Position numbers and translations under genes: made by a program. DNA of 64,000 nt from Patescibacteria group bacterium (GTDB taxonomy: Bacteria > Patescibacteriota > Microgenomatia > UBA1406 > GWC2-37-13), in assembly GCA_023380935.1 (NCBI GenBank), contig JAMCST010000016.1:1-64000 (forward strand). The letters run 5' to 3'. Numbering within the stretch: position 1 is the stretch's first letter; every line of letters begins with the position of its first letter. The notes under the pieces were generated by a model. It was given only the letters and a program-made list of their open reading frames with translations, was not told the DNA's origin and made no database searches. Positions 47,745 through 56,749 of the stretch are shown in pieces.

Positions 47745-47867
47745 TTACCCGTGCCGGGTGGGGTGATCGTCGAGAATAATCCCGACACAGTCGCGAAACT
47801 CATCCTTCCAGGCCTTAAGAAACTCAAGTGAACGGATGGTGGGAATCACGACGGCTGTCGTTGACAT
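47745..47867 (-). pseudogene. Truncated N-terminal remnant of an RGP/UDP-arabinopyranose-mutase-like protein
   Basis: 40-aa ORF MSTTAVVIPTIRSLEFLKAWKDEFRDCVGIILDDHPTRHG then stop; VVIPTIRxLEFL..W resembles the start of RGP-family proteins. Confidence 0.45.
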
Positions 47868-47874
47868 GGGTGGA

Positions 47875-48615
47875 TTAATATTTTTCAAAATAGACCTGTC
47901 CTGGTGGCACCCGATATTGATCTGTTAATGTTTGACGCATGGTCTCGACCATTTCCCGCCGACCACACAGGTAATAGTCGTGCTCACCCAAGACGCTACC
48001 GGACATCACCAGGGATTTTAGACCAACGTCAATATGCCCCAAGCCGAAGTCCGGCCGGTCAGGTTCTGACACGGCGGCCAGACTGGTTTCTCGGGATAGA
48101 TAAATCTGGAAGTCAAAGCGCGCATCGGTTTGTTTTAGCTGCTTCAGTTCCGCCAGATAAAAAACGTCTTTTATTGTTGCCAGGCCCCAAAGTAGTTTTA
48201 CCGGGGTGGGAAAACCGGTAACGCGTAACTTTTCCAGCAGCGCCAGCATTGGTGCGATGCCGGTGCCGGTGGCAAGAAAAAGCTTGGGACGGTGACTGTC
48301 ACGCAGGTAAAACTGGCCGGCCGGCCCCTGAAAATTGACCGATGCGCCGATCGCCAGACCGCGCAAATAGACCGATCCGGCGCCGTTGGGCACCAGTTTA
48401 ACCAACAGATCAAACCGATCGGTAGTGGTTTCGGCCGAAGCAATCGAGTAAAGTCGGCGCGCCAGCGCTCCGTCCGGCTGCGGCACCTCCATGATCACAT
48501 ACTGCCCGGCGCAGAAAGCCAGATGCGCCGGACTGGTCAACTGAAAACGACATCGAATTACGTCATTGGTTAGGGCTTTCCTTTCTACTAAATTAGTTTG
48601 ATAATGATTAAGCAT
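47875..48615 (-). CDS. Ferredoxin-NADP reductase-like FAD/NAD-binding oxidoreductase
   Basis: GQYVIMEVP, RRLYSIAS, FLATGTGIAPMLALLE, YYLCGRREMVETM. Confidence 0.9.
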   Translation of the reverse strand: MLNHYQTNLVERKALTNDVIRCRFQLTSPAHLAFCAGQYVIMEVPQPDGALARRLYSIASAETTTDRFDLLVKLVPNGAGSVYLRGLAIGASVNFQGPAGQFYLRDSHRPKLFLATGTGIAPMLALLEKLRVTGFPTPVKLLWGLATIKDVFYLAELKQLKQTDARFDFQIYLSRETSLAAVSEPDRPDFGLGHIDVGLKSLVMSGSVLGEHDYYLCGRREMVETMRQTLTDQYRVPPGQVYFEKY

Positions 48616-48640
48616 ACGCTGTCAAGATAAATGAATTAAG

Positions 48641-49087
48641 TTAAGGAACGGCCGGATCAATCGCTTGAGCCATCTGCCGGTAAGACTGGGCGCGTTTTTC
48701 ATCGCCTTTGGCTTGATAAAGCTGACATAGACGGTATAACACGTCTTTTGCTTTCGGGTTTTTCTTAATATCCTGTTCAAGTTTATTAATCATGGCTTCG
48801 CGTTGGTATTTTTCCGCAAAAATCTGCTGTTCCAGGTTGTTGCCGTAGCTGGCGGCGTATTGTTTTAACTGGTCGGGGAAAATATCCAGGCGGCTGATCC
48901 GGCGCAGATAGTTAATCGCGGCGCCGTGACTACCGTCAGCCAAACTAAAGTACAACGGGGAGATTTGCTGTGAACTCACCAGATTAAGCAGAAGTAACAG
49001 CGCCAGCAGGCTGCCGGTTGCCAAACCGCCGGCCCGCCGCCAGTGGTGTTGCCACGGCAATTTGGTGATTTTTTTGGTCTTCCCCAT
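48641..49087 (-). CDS. Hypothetical membrane-anchored TPR-like protein
   Basis: TM helix; DVLYRLCQLYQAKGDEKRAQSYRQMA. Confidence 0.55.
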   Translation of the reverse strand: MGKTKKITKLPWQHHWRRAGGLATGSLLALLLLLNLVSSQQISPLYFSLADGSHGAAINYLRRISRLDIFPDQLKQYAASYGNNLEQQIFAEKYQREAMINKLEQDIKKNPKAKDVLYRLCQLYQAKGDEKRAQSYRQMAQAIDPAVP

Positions 49088-49193
49088 CGTGTCGCAATGA
49101 TTTTGCTAATACCGCTATTATATACCGGTTAGTCGGGAAATTGCATCGGGATAATCGTTCCCAAATCAAGGTAAGTTGGTATATAATTTTTGT

Positions 49194-51554
49194 ATGGATG
49201 TTGTCTATCTGCAAACCCTCGGAGACCGCCTCGTTACCCTGGTCTTCGCCCTGACCGCGCTGGCATTGGCGACAATCATCACTTTTTTATTGCTTTATCT
49301 ACTGATAATCTATATGCGCCTGAAACGGCGCGAGCAGATTTCCCTGGAAATGCTGACCCTGGAGGTACGGATGCAAAAAGACAACGAGATCAAGGTTGAC
49401 GCGGCCGAACAGATGTTTGCTTCGTTTGCCTCGTTGAAAAAGTCGGGGATGTTTTCTTTCCTCGATCTTAACGACGTGCTTGCTTTTGAGATCGTTGGTC
49501 GTCCGTCAGACATCCGTTTTTACGTCTCGGCACCGGCGCGTCTAGTCGATCTGGTGGAAAAAACCATCTATAGCTACTACCCGATGGCCGATGTCCGCCG
49601 GGTCGACGAACCCAACATCTTCAGCGAAACCGGCAAGGTCGCCACCGGATCACTGATCACTAAGGACCTCGCCTATATGCCGTTGAAAACCTATCGCGAC
49701 CTGGCCACCGATCCGCTGGCCGCCATCACCTCGGCCCTGTCAAAAATCAGCACCGGTGAGGGCGCCATGGTTCAGATTCTCATCCGACCGTCCGAAGCCA
49801 AGTGGAAAAAGCAGGGCAAAGCCTATGTTTCCTCGACCAAAAAAACCGAGGCCAACCCGGAAAAAGCCACCTTCAAAACCGATCCCAAGATGCTGGAAAA
49901 AATCGACGAGAAGTGCAGCCGCACCGGTTTTGAAACCGCCATTCGCTTCGTCGTCTCGGCCAGAAACAAGGAAACCGCTTCGGTGCACCTGCGCAACATC
50001 AAAAACGCCTTTACCCAGTTCAACGGCGACCTCAACTCGCTAACCAGCGCCAATACCATGTTCCAGGGCGGTTTTATGATTAACTGCATCTATAAATTTT
50101 TCCCGGTGGTCGAACTGCCATTTTCCCGGTCTTCATCAATTTTGTCCTCGGATGAGTTGGCCAGCATGTTTCATTTTCCCAACAAGACCATCGAAACACC
50201 CCACATCCAGTGGTTAAGGGCCAAGACCGCGCCGGTGGCCGCCGATATTCCCAGCGGCACGAACGACGACACCTTTATCGGCTATGGTTATTACCGCGGC
50301 GTCAAACGGCCGGTAGCGGTCGGCTTTAGAGACCGCCAACGCCACGTCTACATCATCGGCAAGACCGGAACCGGCAAGTCGGAACTGCTCAAGGAGATGA
50401 TCAAACAGGATATCAAGGCCGGCTATGGCGTCTGCGTGATCGACCCCCACGGCGACCTGATCGACGATACGATCCGCTATATCCCGCCGGAGCGGGCCGA
50501 AGACGTTATCTACTTTGACCCGTCCGACACCGAGCGGCCGATGGGCTTGAATTTGCTCGAGGCGAAAACCGAGGAACAACGCCATTTTATCACCACCGCC
50601 ATCATTAATCTGATGTACAAACTGTACGATCCCCAGCGCACCGGCATCATCGGACCGCGCTTCGAACACGCGGTACGCAACGCCATGCTGACGATCATGG
50701 TCGATCCGGGCGCCACCTTTATCGAGGTGGTACGCGTCCTGACCGACGCCAAATATGTCCAGGAACTGCTTCCCCGCGTCCAGGATCCGATCGTCAGGCG
50801 CTACTGGACCGACCAGATCGCCCAAACTTCCGACTTCCACAAATCCGAGGTGTTGGACTACATCGTTTCCAAATTCGGTCGGTTTGTCACCAACAAAACC
50901 ATGCGCAACATCATCGGCCAGTCGCGCTCGTCGTTCGATTTCCGTTCGGCCATGGACGAAGGCAAAATTCTTCTGATTAATCTTTCCAAAGGCAAACTGG
51001 GTGAGGAAAACTCGAGCTTCCTGGGACTGGTGCTAATCCCAAAGATTTTGATGGCGGCGATGAGCCGCCAGGAGATTCCCGAGGAAAAACGGCGGGATTT
51101 TTTCCTTTACGTCGATGAGTTCCAAAACTTTGCCACGCCGGACTTTGCCACCATCCTTTCCGAGGCGAGAAAGTATCACTTGAGCCTGACCGTCGCCAAC
51201 CAGTTTATCGGCCAGATGGACGAGGAGGTAAAAAACGCCGTTTTCGGCAACGTCGGCACGCTGATTTCCTTCCGGGTCGGCGTCACCGATGCCTCGTATA
51301 TCCAGCGCGAGTTCCAGCCGGTCTTCGGCGAGTCTGACCTGATCAATATCGAACGCTTCCATATTTACATGAAAACGATTGTAAATAACGAGCCGGTGCC
51401 GCCATTTTCCGTTGACCTGACCAAGGACTTCAAAAAAATCCAGGCCGCGGCCAATGAGAAAATTGCCCAGGCAGTCATTCAATTATCGCGATTAAAGTAC
51501 GGACGCCCCAGGGAACTGGTTGAGGCGGAAATTGTGCAAAGATCACACTTATGA
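49194..51554 (+). CDS. VirD4/TraG/HerA-type membrane-associated ATPase (DUF87-like)
   Basis: VYIIGKTGTGKSELLKEMIKQDIKAGYGVCVIDPHGDLIDD, LYVDEFQNFATPDFATILSEARKYHLSLTVANQFIGQM. Confidence 0.9.
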   Translation: MDVVYLQTLGDRLVTLVFALTALALATIITFLLLYLLIIYMRLKRREQISLEMLTLEVRMQKDNEIKVDAAEQMFASFASLKKSGMFSFLDLNDVLAFEIVGRPSDIRFYVSAPARLVDLVEKTIYSYYPMADVRRVDEPNIFSETGKVATGSLITKDLAYMPLKTYRDLATDPLAAITSALSKISTGEGAMVQILIRPSEAKWKKQGKAYVSSTKKTEANPEKATFKTDPKMLEKIDEKCSRTGFETAIRFVVSARNKETASVHLRNIKNAFTQFNGDLNSLTSANTMFQGGFMINCIYKFFPVVELPFSRSSSILSSDELASMFHFPNKTIETPHIQWLRAKTAPVAADIPSGTNDDTFIGYGYYRGVKRPVAVGFRDRQRHVYIIGKTGTGKSELLKEMIKQDIKAGYGVCVIDPHGDLIDDTIRYIPPERAEDVIYFDPSDTERPMGLNLLEAKTEEQRHFITTAIINLMYKLYDPQRTGIIGPRFEHAVRNAMLTIMVDPGATFIEVVRVLTDAKYVQELLPRVQDPIVRRYWTDQIAQTSDFHKSEVLDYIVSKFGRFVTNKTMRNIIGQSRSSFDFRSAMDEGKILLINLSKGKLGEENSSFLGLVLIPKILMAAMSRQEIPEEKRRDFFLYVDEFQNFATPDFATILSEARKYHLSLTVANQFIGQMDEEVKNAVFGNVGTLISFRVGVTDASYIQREFQPVFGESDLINIERFHIYMKTIVNNEPVPPFSVDLTKDFKKIQAAANEKIAQAVIQLSRLKYGRPRELVEAEIVQRSHL

Positions 51555-51850
51555 TGAAACAAGCCCGTCTGTTTGTGCGCGGCGACGTGATTGGCGTTGG
51601 GTTCCGCGCCTGGACCAAGATCCAGGCTAAGATTAACGGTGTTTCCGGCTGGGTACGCAATGTGTTTGACGACGAGACGCGTTTCGGCAAAAACGGCGGA
51701 GTCGAGGCAGTGGTTCAGGGTGACGCGGACAGCGTTGACCGTATAATCGCCTTGATAAAAACCGGCCCGCCGGTGGCCCGCGTCGAGGAGGTAGAGGTGG
51801 TCTGGGAAGAACCCAAGGAAATCATCGAAGATTTTTCCATTCGTAAATAA
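51551..51850 (+). CDS. acyP: Acylphosphatase
   Basis: ARLFVRGDVIGVGFRAWTKIQAKINGVSGWVRNVFD, GGVEAVVQGD. Confidence 0.88.
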   Translation: MMKQARLFVRGDVIGVGFRAWTKIQAKINGVSGWVRNVFDDETRFGKNGGVEAVVQGDADSVDRIIALIKTGPPVARVEEVEVVWEEPKEIIEDFSIRK

Positions 51851-51862
51851 TACAATACTATT

Positions 51863-52195
51863 ATGTCAGACGCGTTCTTTTCGCTGGCCTTTAAGGCAAG
51901 TTTTTTAACCCTGCTCGTTTCCAGCCTGCTGGTGGTCTATCACGCCATGCGCTCGGCCAAGACGCTGGGCGGCACACTGGGCCAGGGACTGAAAAAAGTG
52001 GCGGCCGGCACCACTTTGGACACAATCATGATTATTACCTACATGTTGCTGGAACGGGGCGACCGCGGCATACTCAACGACGAACAAATCAGGCTTTTCT
52101 TTGTGACGGTCGGCATCTTCGGCGCCGCTTTGTTGATCGCCGGCTACCTCCAAATTTACCGCATTTCCAAACGCCTCAAACTGTTTACCGTCTAG
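51863..52195 (+). CDS. Hypothetical membrane protein
   Basis: 110 aa with hydrophobic segments. Confidence 0.55.
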   Translation: MSDAFFSLAFKASFLTLLVSSLLVVYHAMRSAKTLGGTLGQGLKKVAAGTTLDTIMIITYMLLERGDRGILNDEQIRLFFVTVGIFGAALLIAGYLQIYRISKRLKLFTV

Positions 52196-52805
52196 GACCG
52201 GCACGAGGACGGTAGGTAAAAAGGTTTTTAACTACGGAGCGATTACCTATAATTGGTTCTTTTCCCGTCTGCATCATTCCTGGTACAGATACGAGTCGTC
52301 TTCTTTCCCTTTCCCAATTTTTTTGATCGTATCTGCTCCCTTTCTTTAGGTGGGGAGCAACTAAATCCTTTATTAAATCAAAAAGGCGGTGGGGGTCAGC
52401 CAAGTCCGCCTCGCTAACCGTTACCGACCGCTTGTCGGGGCTATAATTTGATAAGTTAATCCCCATGGCTTCTGTAAGCACTGCTACTTCATGGGGCGTT
52501 AAAACTGGTAAAAGCTGCGATATTACCTGTTCATATAGCACCTTAGCCGCTACTAAATCGACATACTCGAACAACCCTAACTCATTCCATTGATAAATTC
52601 CTGCCCGAATAAAATCGAGGGTTAACCGACGAACGGAGTAAAGATTTGCCATAGCCGCAGCCAATAACTGACCGGCTCTTTCAATCGGACACCAACCACC
52701 GTTCCCGTTATCACGAATAAATTCTTCCGGCCTAGACATCAACGATTGATGGATATCGTCACGAATAGAAAGATAATCTCCTAATAACCTATCGCGTTCT
52801 CTCAT
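52185..52805 (-). CDS. Hypothetical protein
   Basis: 206-aa intact ORF. Confidence 0.5.
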   Translation of the reverse strand: MRERDRLLGDYLSIRDDIHQSLMSRPEEFIRDNGNGGWCPIERAGQLLAAAMANLYSVRRLTLDFIRAGIYQWNELGLFEYVDLVAAKVLYEQVISQLLPVLTPHEVAVLTEAMGINLSNYSPDKRSVTVSEADLADPHRLFDLIKDLVAPHLKKGSRYDQKNWERERRRLVSVPGMMQTGKEPIIGNRSVVKNLFTYRPRAGPRR

Positions 52806-52932
52806 TGGGCAATTTTAACATAATTGATAAACCAAACCCTCATCACTGATCCTATTTGTGCCGTTAACTTCTACGTATATTCTGCGGGTATGAAGGTGAC
52901 TGTTGCCCGGCGGGCTGATACAATATATATCA

Positions 52933-53382
52933 ATGAAAGTCTTCAATCGCCAATTTAGTCGCAACTTTGAAAAGCTGGAAAGTTATGAAGCCGGCGTTTC
53001 TTTGCTTGGCGCCGAAGTCAAGTCGATCCGCACCGGCAACGTCCGCTTGGAAGACGCGTTTGTCCGCCTGACCAACGAGGAAGCCTTCTTGGTCAACGCC
53101 GACGTGCCCATCTACCGTTTCAGCCGGCCGCAGGGCTATGACTCCCGACGCACCCGCAAGCTGCTACTGCACCGCGACCAGCTTATCCGACTCAAGACCA
53201 AACTCGCCTCGGTCAGTCGGCTGGCCATCGTACCGGTCGCCTGTTACACCAAAGGTCACCTGGTCAAGCTGGAGATCGCCCTCGCCAAAGGCAGACGGAC
53301 AATCGAAAAAAAGAAACTGGAAAAGCAACGCGACATCAAACGCCAGGAGGAGAAAAAGATCAAGGAGTATTTACGCAACTAA
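52933..53382 (+). CDS. smpB: SsrA-binding protein
   Basis: NRQFSRNFEKLESYEAGVSLLGAEVKSIRTGNVRLEDAFV, basic C-terminal tail; near ssrA. Confidence 0.93.
   Translation: MKVFNRQFSRNFEKLESYEAGVSLLGAEVKSIRTGNVRLEDAFVRLTNEEAFLVNADVPIYRFSRPQGYDSRRTRKLLLHRDQLIRLKTKLASVSRLAIVPVACYTKGHLVKLEIALAKGRRTIEKKKLEKQRDIKRQEEKKIKEYLRN
53299..53375 (+). repeat. 77-bp direct repeat (left copy), 3' end of smpB
   Basis: Perfect identity to 56022-56098. Confidence 0.95.
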
Positions 53383-53402
53383 AACCCGATGAAACATACT
53401 TT

Positions 53403-53942
53403 ATGCTTATCCCAACTCATTTAGCCGCAGTTTATTTGCTGTCGAAGGGTTACTGTGAAGGATTGGGTGGTTTGTGTGGCTCCGAATCGGTATTTACTAC
53501 CGTATCGATTATTGGCGCCCTTCTTCCTGACATTGATATCTTTTTTGGCAAAAAGGTCAACGAACATCGTAATACGATTTTTCATACCCCGATCTTTTGG
53601 ATCATTGTTCTTATCCTGCTAAAAATCTACCGTTTTTTTAACCGCAGTCTCACACCATATATCATTGCTATTGGACTAGGAGTATTTTCTCACCTCTTTC
53701 TTGACTGGTTAAGCGGGAGAACCACCGGAATTAGGCTGCTTTACCCAGCTTCAAAAAAACAATACAGCCTTTTCCCAACCGATCCAAAAATAGGAAACGT
53801 AGAAATACTGCCTAACAAACGCAACAAAAAACGCTATTTAAGATGGATGGTTAATTACTTTAATAATCGTTTTTTAGTCGGAGTGGAAATACTCATTTAT
53901 TTTGGTGTTATTTTGATACTATTTTTCGGTAACCGTAAGTAA
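53403..53942 (+). CDS. Membrane-bound metal-dependent hydrolase-like (YdjM/DUF457-like)
   Basis: MLIPTHLAAVYLL, GALLPDIDIFFGKKVNEHRNTIFHTPIFW, FSHLFLDWLSG. Confidence 0.75.
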   Translation: MLIPTHLAAVYLLSKGYCEGLGGLCGSESVFTTVSIIGALLPDIDIFFGKKVNEHRNTIFHTPIFWIIVLILLKIYRFFNRSLTPYIIAIGLGVFSHLFLDWLSGRTTGIRLLYPASKKQYSLFPTDPKIGNVEILPNKRNKKRYLRWMVNYFNNRFLVGVEILIYFGVILILFFGNRK

Positions 53943-53953
53943 CTTAACCATTT

Positions 53954-55150
53954 ATGACGATTGAAAAAACCCGGTCAATAACGACCTGTTTTTATCATGG
54001 TATATATGGTTTTATGCAAGATCATAAACTATTCGGCGCGTGGCAAAGAACTTCAAATCAACATATTAAAGCAATAAGGACACACTTTGGCGCGAAAGAA
54101 AACGCGTCGATCCTCTATTGTGGCACAGCAACAACAAGAAATCCACAGAATGTATACGAAGCGATGATGAGTTTAGGCATTAATCCATTAGTTACAACAC
54201 TAGACTTATCTAGAAAACCTCTCATGGGTCTTGACAGAAAGACTTATCAACCTATGCAGGCAAACGCTGTATCATTGTCTTTTGCTGATCGAAGTTTTGA
54301 TTACGTCACCACCGACTTTTTACTTTCGAAAATGGCGCTTGAGTCTATTATTCTCACTATTCAAGAATGGGGCAGAGTTCTCAATAAAGATGGACTTATT
54401 ACCACAACTACGGGAGTAAGACAATCCGACATTAACTTAACAAATCGGGCTTACGATGAAATCACTAATAGGATTTACGGGATACATTTTCTTCCAATAG
54501 AGCTTCTAAGACAGATATTTTATTCCGCTGGCCTTGAGGTCAGGTTTGAAAAAGCCAAGTTTGATGTAAAACCCTTCATGTATCGTTACCCCGACGAATT
54601 CCTTGTTTTTATCGAGGCAAAACCAATTAAGTCTGAAAATGTGGATATGGTAGAAAAAGCCAAAGAGTTAATACGGGATGGTCTATTAATCTATAAAGCA
54701 ACTCTGTCTGATCCCCATCTTCGTCCTCTAGGCTTTGAAGAAATATTGATAGATTTGATAAATAATAAATTCATTGTTTCCCGACAGGAAAACGGAGAGT
54801 TGCTTGGATTTATTCGTATACAAGAAATGTCTGGTAATTGGTATGAAATTGGGTCGTTATATATTAACCCACTTTATAGAAACACACCGCACCACTACGG
54901 ATCAAGTCTACTTACCCAAGCGGTAAGTGTTGTAAAACAAAAAGGGGGGCAAGCGATTGTTTTTAGTAATAATCAAAGCATTATCAACATGCTGGAGAAA
55001 TTTGGGGCTACAAAACAAAAAATTATTCCGATGGGGCTATTATTACCTTTTATTATCACTAGATTGGCACATAGTAAAAATGTAGGAGATTTTATTTCGA
55101 GTACCATTAATAAAAGAGACAGGTCTATTTATACATTATTCGCGCAGTAA
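53954..55150 (+). CDS. Methyltransferase-like protein fused to a C-terminal GNAT-like domain
   Basis: ILYCGTATTRNPQNVYEAM, ANAVSLSFADRSFDYVTTDFLLSKM...WGRVLNKDG; C-term LLGFIRIQEMSGNWYEIGSLYINPLYRNTPHHYGSSLLTQAV. Confidence 0.65.
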   Translation: MTIEKTRSITTCFYHGIYGFMQDHKLFGAWQRTSNQHIKAIRTHFGAKENASILYCGTATTRNPQNVYEAMMSLGINPLVTTLDLSRKPLMGLDRKTYQPMQANAVSLSFADRSFDYVTTDFLLSKMALESIILTIQEWGRVLNKDGLITTTTGVRQSDINLTNRAYDEITNRIYGIHFLPIELLRQIFYSAGLEVRFEKAKFDVKPFMYRYPDEFLVFIEAKPIKSENVDMVEKAKELIRDGLLIYKATLSDPHLRPLGFEEILIDLINNKFIVSRQENGELLGFIRIQEMSGNWYEIGSLYINPLYRNTPHHYGSSLLTQAVSVVKQKGGQAIVFSNNQSIINMLEKFGATKQKIIPMGLLLPFIITRLAHSKNVGDFISSTINKRDRSIYTLFAQ

Positions 55151-55948
55151 CGGCTTTATAGCCTTTGCCCTTCTTATACAAAGAGGCTTCTTAACAAGAA
55201 CATCGGCGCAGATGTAACTCATACAGGCTATTTTCTGCCAAGCAGGGATATTAAGACTACGAAAAGCACCGACAGCTCGTAATATTTTAAGTAAATTTAA
55301 CCACTTGTCATGATTAAACCTATTTTTGTTATACTCCGTTAATACCTCATCTATATTTGAGACTCCTGTTTTTTTAGACGTCAACGGCAATTTAACAACG
55401 CCAAGTTTCAAATCGTCACCTAACCCTTCTAAACTGCCTAATCTAATATATGCATCTAACAACTCGAATAATGATGAATTCGGTTCAGGTGACCTGCCAT
55501 TCAAGGCAAGAAATAACCCGGTGACGACCGGAACAACTGTACGTAAATTATAATCAGTTATTTCCCTGTCGGATCGCACAACATAACCCTGACAATTAAC
55601 ATCGTCAACGATTGACGATAGTAGTACTTTAACTTGCTCACGAATTTCTTGTTGTGGTACGGCATACCATGGAAGGTTTTGAAAGAATTGTTCCATTGGT
55701 AATGGGTCTTTGGGGGAAAAACCGTCCGCGAGTCTCATTTGTCTGTTAAGAAACGCTAGTTTTTGTGTCTTTGTAAGATCAATCCTTTCATCGGCTTCAT
55801 CATCTACCCATCTAAAGTAAGAAAACATTCCAACAACGAATTGACCTCTATCACCAACCAGGTGGGGTAATGTTTCTAAAACGCGCGCTGCCACATAGGG
55901 ATCTTTACTTGGTCGATATCGATTCCAAACACCCCGAAATTCAATCAT
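55136..55948 (-). CDS. Squalene/phytoene synthase-like protein
   Basis: YVAARVLETLPHLVGDRGQFVVGMFSYFRWVDDEADE and LGSLEGLGDDLKLGVVKLPLT, comparable to the two Asp-rich motifs. Confidence 0.6.
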   Translation of the reverse strand: MIEFRGVWNRYRPSKDPYVAARVLETLPHLVGDRGQFVVGMFSYFRWVDDEADERIDLTKTQKLAFLNRQMRLADGFSPKDPLPMEQFFQNLPWYAVPQQEIREQVKVLLSSIVDDVNCQGYVVRSDREITDYNLRTVVPVVTGLFLALNGRSPEPNSSLFELLDAYIRLGSLEGLGDDLKLGVVKLPLTSKKTGVSNIDEVLTEYNKNRFNHDKWLNLLKILRAVGAFRSLNIPAWQKIACMSYICADVLVKKPLCIRRAKAIKPLLRE

Positions 55949-55979
55949 GATGCAATTTTACTATACTATAATGTTTCAC

Positions 55980-56105
55980 AACCTGGACAAACTGTAGATC
56001 GTCCTGGCCAAGGGCCGGCGAACAATCGAAAAAAAGAAACTGGAAAAGCAACGCGACATCAAACGCCAGGAGGAGAAAAAGATCAAGGAGTATTTACGTA
56101 GCTAA
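55980..56105 (+). pseudogene. Duplicated, truncated 3' end of smpB
   Basis: Encodes NLDKL*IVLAKGRRTIEKKKLEKQRDIKRQEEKKIKEYLRS*; 77 nt identical to the smpB 3' end, upstream part diverged with an internal stop. Confidence 0.92.
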
Positions 56106-56161
56106 GTTCCGCCTTCTTTAATTCAGGCCATCATAATGGTATAATATAACTGTTTCTCAAA

Positions 56162-56553
56162 GGGGATGACAGGCCTCGACGGAAGATTTGCTCTTTGACA
56201 AATGGCTGAGACGAACCTATTGCGTTAAATGGAAAAAATCAAGTGCTAATGATGAAAGTCAGGCAATTGAAGCGTCATACTACAGGAATATGCGATTCGC
56301 ATATGCCCCTGTGATGGCGTAACAATCTCTGTTTAGGATTTTCCCTGGTTCAATCTTAAAATAGAGCTTAACCAACTGGGGTCGGTCAAGGCGGAGTTAC
56401 TGTTTGTCCGCTTCTGAACGATAAACCATCAAACGGCAGCTTATTTGCGTTTATTTGTTTTCACAAATAAGCTTGAGTCAAAAACAATTTATTCTCAGCT
56501 ACAACATTTGCCAGAGGCTCTTTCGGACCCGGGTTCAACTCCCGGCATCTCCA
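56162..56553 (+). ncRNA. ssrA: Transfer-messenger RNA (tmRNA)
   Basis: 5' GGGGATGACAGGCCTCGAC pairs with 3' GGGTTCAACTCCCGGCATCTCCA; tag ORF GCTAATGATGAA...GTGATGGCGTAA. Confidence 0.93.
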
Positions 56554-56644
56554 CACTTCGCCCCTAATGAAGCTAATAGCGAAAGGGGCTACGTGGTGGC
56601 GCAGCCACTAATATTTTTCCAGCCCAATATCTAATCGCGAAGTG
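56554..56644. repeat. Palindrome-armed element directly abutting the tmRNA 3' end
   Basis: CACTTCGC (56554-56561) / GCGAAGTG (56637-56644); internal CCCCT/AGGGG and GTGGC-GCA-GCCAC. Confidence 0.65.
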
Positions 56645-56664
56645 TGTCCCTAACGTAGTCCTAA

Positions 56665-56681
56665 CGGGACGAAGTGGGGCG
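56665..56681 (-). repeat. Family E palindromic element fragment
   Basis: Reverse complement CGCCCCACTTCGTCCCG matches CACCCCGCTTCGTCCCG in the glycosyltransferase gene (15/17). Confidence 0.6.
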
Positions 56682-56749
56682 ATAAATGATGACCTTTGTT
56701 GTTTATAATCCGTTGACTATAATATTCTTTCACCTACAATACGTTTGAC

